DNA from: Patiria pectinifera
Lineage: Eukaryota; Echinodermata; Asteroidea; Valvatida; Asterinidae
DNA: 64,000 bases
NCBI GenBank assembly: GCA_029964075.1
Contig: CM057140.1
Span: 6,714,643-6,778,642 of the forward strand
Direction of reading: 5' to 3'
A program made the position numbers and the translations under genes. The notes under the pieces were generated by a model that had not been told where the DNA came from, searched no databases, and was given only the letters and a program-made list of their open reading frames with translations. Position 1 is the first letter of the stretch. Every line of letters starts with the position of its first letter. Shown here one piece after another: positions 56,066 to 64,000 of the stretch.

Positions 56066-58936
56066 TCTTAAAAAATTGGCATCAATCATTATATAGGATT
56101 TCAAGTATGATTATTTACAACCATTGGCCTTTGCCTTTAAAGCGATTAGAAAACGAACACAGTTAATAAAATGAAACCTGGATAATAGCTTCAATGAAAA
56201 AGTGGCTTTATAATAGACTATGATTAATGATTGAAGAGAAGACAGAACAGCCGAGAACAGGTAACCCATCATCGATCATGCAGGTACAATCATTAATGGT
56301 CTTCCTTTCAGCCTTTGTCAGCTATTAGCTCGCTAATATATGGATGTCGAAATTGTATAATGGGTGTTAAAATATCTATACAAAAAGCTTTTAACGTAAT
56401 GGTACTGCTTATCTCAGCATCAGTGTTATATATTATGTGAAAGTAATAGCATATCCATTATGGGATTTGTAACAACAAAAATGTACAGGAAAACAGAAAA
56501 AAAATGCGGTGGACCATGCAGTGGACAGAGCGTGTTATTTAATGATTTAATATCCTCGCAGAAAGCAGTCTTTGTCAGCACTTTACAGTCACATTAATTT
56601 TACAGCCATTTTTATCATGTCAACAGTTCCCAGACTGTTGCGCTCAACGTACAAAATGAAATTGCCATTTCGAACGTCATTGAATATAAGATTAAAAAAG
56701 CGTCTACTATTTTTCAGGTATTGTCTATTTCTCATTATAGATACCAATGCATTTACCAACCTATTTACAATCCAATTTTACCAGTCAACTTATGTAGACC
56801 TCTATTACCAATGCATTTACAAATCCAATTCCTATAGACACGGATGTCTGTATGGTGAGAAGTGTACGGTAGCACCATGTACAGGCCTAGGCATACTCAT
56901 ATCTTGTGCCAGTTTTTGTGACATTGAAAGAACCGACTTCAGGATGTAAGAGAATACATTTTTTTTAATCCGCAGCCTACAATAAATAGTTTCAAAACAG
57001 GCAATACAATGTTGTAGTCGTAGTTCAATTTCCTGCATTTTAGTAAACATCTGTTTGTAGTCTGTTTACTTCGACTGTTCGTGTCATATTTCCCCTGTTA
57101 TATCACCATTGGCAGTCTCTGCATCCATAGCTTTGTCTCTCTGCGAGTTTGCCAATTGTCCAGGTTGCTCTTTCCTATAGGCATATAGCGTGTTCCTGAC
57201 GCCGCCTTATGATCCATGTCTCCAGCATGTTAATCTACCCTAGGGAAAGCCAGGTGCAGGACTGAGCCAGCTTGTCTCGTCATGTGGAAGTGCAGTGATA
57301 GCTTTGCATAGCAGCTGCGGGCATGTATAGCTCCAATACCCGATCGTCACCTTACACAGGCTAATGACGCCCTATATAAAGCACCACGTATAAGATCATG
57401 GTATAAGACCACTCAAGAAGAGACACAGTATCATCGCTGGTGTTTGCCCCTCGTGTACTGACGTCATCCAACACAAATTATTCAATCAAAACTTATATTA
57501 ATAGCGCAGTTATATCTGGCCTTGTCAAGCGCGGATGTTGAACGGTTAATCATTTTGCTCCAATAAGCAGGAGGTTTTAGGATCGAACCAAGGAAACTTT
57601 CACCCAAACCCTACATATCACGAAGTTCAAATGTACATTGTGACTTGGTCATGGTCAATGAAACATGTCTTTTACTTAATATTTAAGACTTTCATTTTTG
57701 TTACATCATGACATCGTATAATTCTAGATTCCTTTTTTTTTTACATCGGCTAATTTGATTCACATTTTCTATCAGCTCGTTTGATTAAACCCACCGGACG
57801 TTGTAGAGAAATTATGGTTGATTTTGAATCTTATTCGCCATTACGAAACGTCCGGTAACTGAATTAGCATCAGGAAACCAATAACCATTCAATCAATCTT
57901 CGTCACTTTTCATTGCCGTAATTTCAATAAAGGTCACTACGATCTGCCCAATTATTAATGACTTGAGTTGACAATTACCGACACTTCTGTTGCCGCTCTG
58001 TCTCTGATCATCTCAGTTTACGTTGCTAGTTTTGGTCAATGCATTAAATGTTGTACGGCCGAGGACTTACCAGATTGATAGGGCCTGCTGCAGTGGTTCC
58101 CATGTGCATCGAGGAAATTATGCTGAGATTAATGTGCTGTCAATTATATCGCCCATAAAATATTCAAAAAGTGTGACCTCATTTCATTACACACACGCCG
58201 ATTCCATCAAGTTTGAATCGTTGATTCTTGTAGAAGGTGTATTTTACTTGTAGTGTGAGTACCATGAGAAATTTGAGATATATTTTGTGAAATGTTATAA
58301 TATATTAGGCCTATCCACAATAATTTAGGATAAAAGTCTTACTCAGGCTTACAATTCGCTTGAGATAAATGAGTTGAACAATAGTTACGTGCATGATATC
58401 GCTCAATACATTTTAAGCATGGAAGGTAACCAAACAATCAAAAACATTCTCAGCATTGCTTTGGAAAATGCAACGAACATTCAAAACAGACATCATTCAT
58501 AACTTGAGAGTTTGCTGTGGGGAGACTTTATCTCTAGTTTATGTCTGATATTAGTTTTATTTGAGCTTATCTCTTTCATCAATTTTCACGATCAAGCAGC
58601 ATTTTCAACAAACCTCCTTTTGCTCTGTCGTGCATTGATGACCGTCGCCTCAGAAACTATCGCACAAGACAGGAACGTGCACTGTGATTGACATGAGAAT
58701 GCTCTCCTTATTTGCCTGAACAAAAAATCAAATGCTCGACACAGGACTTTGCGACTGCGAGTATCGCATACTAATACATATTTGCGACGATTTTATATTG
58801 AAACGGTCTCCTATAAACTCATTGTTTTTTATGATTAACCAAGAAGCCGATGTAATGCTTGACAAAAATGACAGCTGTGATAAAGAAGAATTCTTTTAAC
58901 GTTGCAATTCAAGCCGGATGGTCGAACCTTCATTAA
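56066..58936. other. Intergenic sequence, nothing firmly recognised
   Basis: No family-like exon on either strand. A weak tRNA-like patch (GTTGAACGGTTAATC, GGATCGAACC) at 57535-57600 (+) may be a decayed SINE head. A short hairpin ACCGGACGTT/AACGTCCGGT lies at about 57793-57855. Confidence 0.35.
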
Positions 58937-59304
58937 AGTTGGTATATATAGGCCTACGTGCTTTTACAAAAATTTCGACTTTCTTTTCCGAACGAAATTT
59001 AAAGGAATGTAATGTCCTGCAACACATACAATTGCTTGTTTGTTTTTGCAGGCCATTATACAGTTTTAAAAAGTGGTTTTAAATGACGCGCTCCAGTTCA
59101 GACATTGCGCACACTATAGGAGCGTCCCGCTTTTAGTTCAAAAGTTGAAATTAATTTATTGATTACTTGTCATGGGCCAATTTTTTTTCGTGCGATGTCT
59201 TATTGGAAAGCTCGTAACTAATGTAATGCTAAAAAAAAATATCTATTCGATTTGAAAATCTATTTTTCAAGGTGCCACACCCAAAAAGCACGTATACACC
59301 AACT
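58937..59304. mobile_element. TTAA-type MITE (368 bp), inverted relative of 6352-6691
   Basis: Begins AGTTGGTATATATAGG after TTAA (58933-58936) and ends CGTATACACCAACT. The right TTAA is mutated to TTTG. Internal blocks match the PEX7 intron 2 copy in opposite orientation. Confidence 0.7.
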
Positions 59305-60347
59305 TTTGCTCAGTTATCCATTATTTTTGGAGTGGGGGATAGAATGAAATCCTAACCATATTGGTTTAATATAGTTCAGCTGATACGTCCTTTCGAAATC
59401 AACCTAACAGGCTACATGTTCAAAGACGTGGTACAAACAACTTTGATCAGTTTTACTGATATTGAAAATCTGTCATCAGCTACGAGTATGTGTTCGTCAA
59501 CTTGGTCAGCATTGGCAGTGTTAACGTACTTCTAAGCGTCAGTGCTTTTGTCTGCTCTTATAAGCAAGCAATATGAACTCGGATATCGTGTCTGAGGCAC
59601 TGCTGCAGCCGTGATCTAGATGGATTGGTCTATCTTCTTAAAGGGTATAGGCTATATATTTTAATGAGATTTGTCTCGCTGGCGTGTTCTATCACTGTAA
59701 CAGCCTGAAGTCACGCCATTCACCGGAGACAAACTTCACACCCTGAGTTATTGCTCGCAGGAACACACTTTGATGTATAGTCCTGCAGCCTAGTACTCTG
59801 CAAAAATCAGCCTCCGACTCAATCCGTGGCAAAGGTTCAACCGAGAATTTGGCAGTTGGAGTTTGGTCCGTGAAATTCAACTATCTTACCTATTGTATAG
59901 AGTTTGAGTATCATTGTCCAGCAGTACATGTCATCGCTTTATTATATCCTTTTCAGAGTTTATCCCTTTATTAGTGCCCTTTTCAGCAAAGAAGTGGTGG
60001 CCTTTTTTGTGGCATCTGCCGTTTTGGGTGCCTTTTTCAGAATCTCGCACCATATATTGGCCCTTTGTGTGCATAATTGTCGTTTTTGAAAAGCGCCCCC
60101 ATATCGACAGATGGTACTAGCCCCCCATTTTATTTTATTCAAGTTCTTACTATTCAGGAGGACTGTTGATTTTTAATCGGGAGATAACACGAAAACGATT
60201 ATTAGTCAATAAAATCGCCGAACCTCATCATCTCGTTAGGAGGTACCGGGAAAATAACATATCAAAAACGGTAATTACATTTCCACTAAAAGCTCAAATT
60301 CAAGTAACACATGGACTTCCGTATTACGTCAGGGCTGTCAATTCGAT

Positions 60348-60485
60348 TTAGTACTTACACAGCTTTCCAAAGCTCCAAATCTCCTAATTAATTTAAAGGT
60401 GATGCTTTTACACTTGTTAGTACTTACACAGCTTTCCAAAGCTCCAAATCTCCTAATTAATTTAAAGGTGATGCTTTTACACTTG
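60348..60485 (+). repeat. Perfect 69-bp tandem duplication
   Basis: TTAGTACTTACACAGCTTTC through TTTTACACTTG occurs twice without a visible mismatch, then diverges. Non-coding context. Confidence 0.93.
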
Positions 60486-60849
60486 TTATCAACCATCGTC
60501 TATCCAAGGCAATGATTACTTTGTGTCATGTTAACCTTCAACGCCGGATTTCAGTAAATTGTAAAATTAAACCTTTAACTATTACGGGAGCAAGCGCGTT
60601 AAGCTAGTAATTCATTCATTCATTCGGCCATTTATTCAAGGAGTGGTCGATGATTCAGCTAGTTGACAATTAAGGCCTTTGGTGTAACCGTAGGCTTTAT
60701 TTTATCGGTTAAATATAGGTTTTCGCGGCCAATTAAATAGATTTGGCAGCCAATTTTGTTTACACCAATGGCGTCAATCGCCTCTCAAAAGTGGGGGTGG
60801 TAGGCTACATACATATATCTTGATCAGAACTGACGACTGCGAAACCTAA

Positions 60850-60945
60850 ACGGCGTGGGGTTCGGGCCCGCTTATAAGGGCCCGGGGGAAAAAAATAGAT
60901 TCTAGACGCTCTGTGGTGCGATCTGAGGCAATTTCTGACCAAACA
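60850..60945 (+). repeat. GGGCCC-palindrome interspersed repeat, copy 3
   Basis: CGGCGTGGGGTTCGGGCCC, CTTATAAGGGCCC, AGATTCTAGACGCTCTGTG and GCGATCTGAGGCAATTT, as in the copies at 16300 (inverted) and 19085. Confidence 0.72.
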
Positions 60946-61520
60946 TTTTGTTTTAAGCAAAAGATCATCATTTAAACATTGTTTTCGAGTTTGGAGCCAT
61001 TGAATCAGCTATTCTGATCTATTGAATCAAATGCAGGCTACACTTTTTTATTCGGGGACGAAAATAGTTGGGGCAGGAACTAGTGGCGTAAATCTGTTCC
61101 GGCGAGTGGGGGGGGGGGGAGATGGGGGATGACCAATATCCAAAAATTGCCCTGCCATGGAAATTCAAAAAGCGGGTGGGGAGGGGGGGGGTGCTAGGCA
61201 CCACAATACACTAGGGGCGCTCTTCAGGATATAGATGTATATCGTTAGGATGTATAAGCCTACTCGCGCTTACATCAATAGGCGCATTGTAACATCCTTT
61301 GTACTTTTTTCTCATTACTAAAAAAGTGGGGGGATGATTCAATACCCCATCCTCCCCCTGGCCAAAAAGTGGGGGGATGTATACCCACCCCCACCCCCGT
61401 CCCCCACCATCGACGCCCATGGTCGGCACCGTGCTTCAGAACGACAGATTAAACGTACATTGTATACGTAGGGCCTACATGACGCCTACATGACGTACAG
61501 CGACAGTGTGAACATTCTCA

Positions 61521-61690
61521 ATGCCATCATCCCATCGAAGCGCACACTATGATACAGCCATTGCCATCACCCCATCGAAGCGCACACTATGATACAGCCA
61601 TTGCCATCACCCCATCGAAGCGCACACTATGATACAGCCATTGCCATCACCCCATCGAAGCGCACACTATGATACAGCCATTGCCATCAG
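61521..61690 (+). repeat. 40-bp minisatellite, four units
   Basis: CCCATCGAAGCGCACACTAT plus GATACAGCCATTGCCATCAC is repeated at 61531, 61571, 61611 and 61651 with almost no change. Upstream (61088-61400) is G- and C-run rich. No coding role seen. Confidence 0.95.
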
Positions 61691-63508
61691 ACGTACAGGC
61701 CGAGAGATCGATGGCTGACGCACCTCGCCAAAGCAAGCCAAGATATAAAAACAGACCCACCTGCATGCATGATGTAAAATCATAAACTATATAATAACAG
61801 GCACAAAATAACCAGATTGATTGCCACTTATTTTCGATATTGTGACCCAAATTCAGAAATTATTAATGAAGTTATTAATGAAAGAAATTTTGTTGCCGTT
61901 TTACAGTTTGCGTCAACTCTCGTGTTTAAGATCCTCGTATCTCTTATTAACAGTTTTATTTCTTTGAATTAAAAGGACAGATACTTTGAAAATCAGCAAA
62001 ACTAGAATGAAATGAATAGAAAAGGTGAAATAAATGACAGTCTCATGTCTTGCCTTATTTTCCTTTTTATTTGAATGTCAAAAGTACTGACAGAATGCGC
62101 GGAAAATAAAATTAAAAATAGAATCGCATGCAAATAACCCTTAACCAAACCTACCGCTAAATTGAATGAACACTTGAAACGAATGGCATTACTTCAACTT
62201 AGGACGCCCACAATCTAATTTGAACGACGGAACGACAACAGGAAGCACATTTGCTTTAATGCGGACACTTCAAGATGAATGTGAGTGCTATCTTTACGAA
62301 TTTGAACGGGAAAACGTTCATTTCTAAAATGAAATAAAGAAAAAAGAAAACTAAAGTACAATTTGCGTTAAAAACTTTTGTTTCAGAGAACATTTGAAAA
62401 TTACTGGTGCATGTTTTGTTTGGATTTACGTTTAGAATGTCATGGTAAGCCGCCCACAGTTTGTAGATTAACTTCCGATTGAATTAGTAGCCTACGTAAT
62501 AATGGCAGTGACGTCATTTGCTACCGTCATGAACCGTAGACATAATGGTAATGCTTATCCATACGTTGAAGCCATGTCTCCGTACTTATAATTATACTAT
62601 CATTGATTTAATGATTGCTACCTATGTATGAATAAAAGGCCTTTCCAACTGGATAAATATTTTCACTCACATTCGGTGATAAAGCCAGCACTTCGTCCAT
62701 TAACGTATGGGATGTTATTAGCCCATCTCTCGAAAACAGTGTAATAATCTATATTACTTATTTAATAACAAACTTACAAAACATCAAATTCTACAAAATA
62801 TGGAAATTGGTCAGATACTATCTATGCGGAAGGAATTCGTACAACCTGATTCGACCTAAATGCATCCTTACTCAATGAATATAATAACCCCCACGGTATA
62901 TATATATACTAATACCAATAGACCCAAATATCCCTTGTGCCATCCCCAAATTAGAAGATGATCCTCCCTTAATTATTGTATTTGATTAAAAGGAATATGC
63001 CAGGTTTTCCTTTGGGCATTCATCAATATACATCCAGACCTCTAATCGTTCAGCAGTCCGGTTATGTTACAGCCTTAGGCATCAGGTCAACATCTAGCCA
63101 CGCGCCGGCAGCAGTCGATGAAGCCACAGACACACACCATCATTGCTGGAACCACAGCGGTACAGAGACGAATTACGCTTAGCGACACCAATGCCGCGCA
63201 ACTCTGTCATACCTTATGATTATTTATGGCCGGATCATGTGTCAGCCTGCACATGTCACTTCCGGTTTAGCTGTAGTCACCCCGCCTCCACTGTCTTCAC
63301 CACCACTTTATACAGGTAATCAATGAAACCGTTAGATCCTTTTATTTTTTACCAAAAACACAGCCTGAACAATATAGTCAAAATGTTGATTTGAAAAGGC
63401 CATCATAAATATACACTGTCAAGATGGCATACATTTAGAGGATGATATTCGATTTGGGTTTGAAAGTAAAAAAAAGAAAGAAAAGAAATTCAAGCTTGCA
63501 CAAATCTG
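61691..63508. other. AT-rich intergenic sequence, nothing recognised
   Basis: No convincing exon. TATATATATA at about 62898 and scattered TTAATTA words. A GTAATC donor-like site follows a GC-richer block near 63315, which could be a non-coding first exon, but this cannot be supported further. Confidence 0.35.
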
Positions 63509-63772
63509 TTACGTTGTTGAAAAAATGCAATCACTGAGAAACAACTCATATATTGATACTGCTTTGTATCTATGACTGTAGGATTGGTTATCAGATAAGG
63601 TCATTACATTTTGAATTGAGATAGTTAAAATTCTCTTCGAATCAAAGACTGTGATCAAGACTACATAGTGAACCTTTGAAGGAGAGATATTGGTCTTCAA
63701 TAAGAAACAAATCAGCCCGACTACTCCAAGCAGCAAGTACAGACCCAGAGTGCTACACGACAGCTCCTGCAT
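63509..63772 (-). CDS. Possible first coding exon with signal anchor (uncertain)
   Basis: The minus-strand ATG at 63772-63770 opens a frame beginning MQELSCSTLGLYLLLGVVGL, followed by ICFLLKTNIS. That is a hydrophobic segment at residues 8-26 followed by a basic residue and an N-I-S sequon, the shape of a type II Golgi enzyme N-terminus. After about residue 33 the frame no longer looks protein-like, so only the first ~100 nt may be coding. The only nearby donor (AAAG-GTTCAC) is weak. No family is recognised and the call could be a chance open frame. Confidence 0.22.
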   Translation of the reverse strand: MQELSCSTLGLYLLLGVVGLICFLLKTNISPSKVHYVVLITVFDSKRILTISIQNVMTLSDNQSYSHRYKAVSIYELFLSDCIFSTT

Positions 63773-64000
63773 GACGGCAGACGCTTCTTTCTTTTCTTAG
63801 AATTAAGAATTCATGTCCATATCAATTTATAATACAGGATATGGTGTTTAGTTACACCTGCCGAATGTGAGGTCTGTGGAGGTAGGCTATCAATACAGCT
63901 GCAGTTTGGGTTCATGTACTTCAATTGATTACATTATAATGCTCGTGTCCAAGCCCCTTTATTGTCATTACAGGTTTTCTTGATTTCTTGAAGTTAAAAG

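Overview
This is a eukaryotic, AT-rich, repeat-dense stretch of animal genome with long introns. Splicing is canonical (GT-AG), there are two 500-base scaffold gaps (17730-18229 and 53959-54458), and TACATGTA-type words are frequent. The gene content, hAT-like relics and many foldback/MITE elements fit a marine invertebrate deuterostome (echinoderm, hemichordate or lancelet-like). I cannot fix the species from sequence alone.

Three complete genes can be rebuilt exon by exon with matching phases. PEX7 (+, 5163-10572, ten exons, 325 aa) is the peroxisomal PTS2 import receptor. A four-exon type II membrane protein of the DUF1647 / glycosyltransferase-like family (+, 26666-31171, 359 aa) follows. 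OSCP1 (-, 51149-34535, nine exons, 381 aa) converges on it tail to tail. A terminal exon with a PAN/apple-like cysteine pattern (18230-18553) emerges from the first gap, and a possible signal-anchor exon lies at 63509-63772 (-). The three main genes have unrelated functions; nothing suggests a pathway cluster.

Most of the rest is mobile DNA. (1) Foldback elements with long inverted arms: five have clear 9-bp target-site duplications (2880-3529, 46959-47437, 48678-49525, 51503-53190, 51814-52178) and a sixth has a 10-11 bp one (10735-11221), a Mutator-like signature. One is inserted inside another of its own family. (2) TTAA-flanked MITEs at 6352, 7981, 21760, 37608, 42463 and 58937. (3) An 8-bp-TSD element at 3566-4159. 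(4) Relics of a hAT-like transposase at 13481-16330 and 17285-17729; the first is split by a ~1.08 kb inverted-repeat element whose removal restores the reading register. (5) tRNA-derived SINEs at 22590, 24240, 25540, 36810 and 40780. (6) Several minisatellites, one of which has grown out of the OSCP1 stop codon.

Region by region: 1-5100 nested repeats; 5.1-10.6 kb PEX7; 10.7-17.7 kb foldback plus hAT-like relics; 18.2-18.6 kb PAN exon; 18.6-26.6 kb repeats and SINEs; 26.7-31.2 kb DUF1647-like gene; 31.2-34.5 kb 3' UTRs; 34.5-51.1 kb OSCP1 with repeat-filled introns; 51.5-53.2 kb nested foldbacks; 53.2-64 kb largely featureless intergenic sequence with a few repeats.
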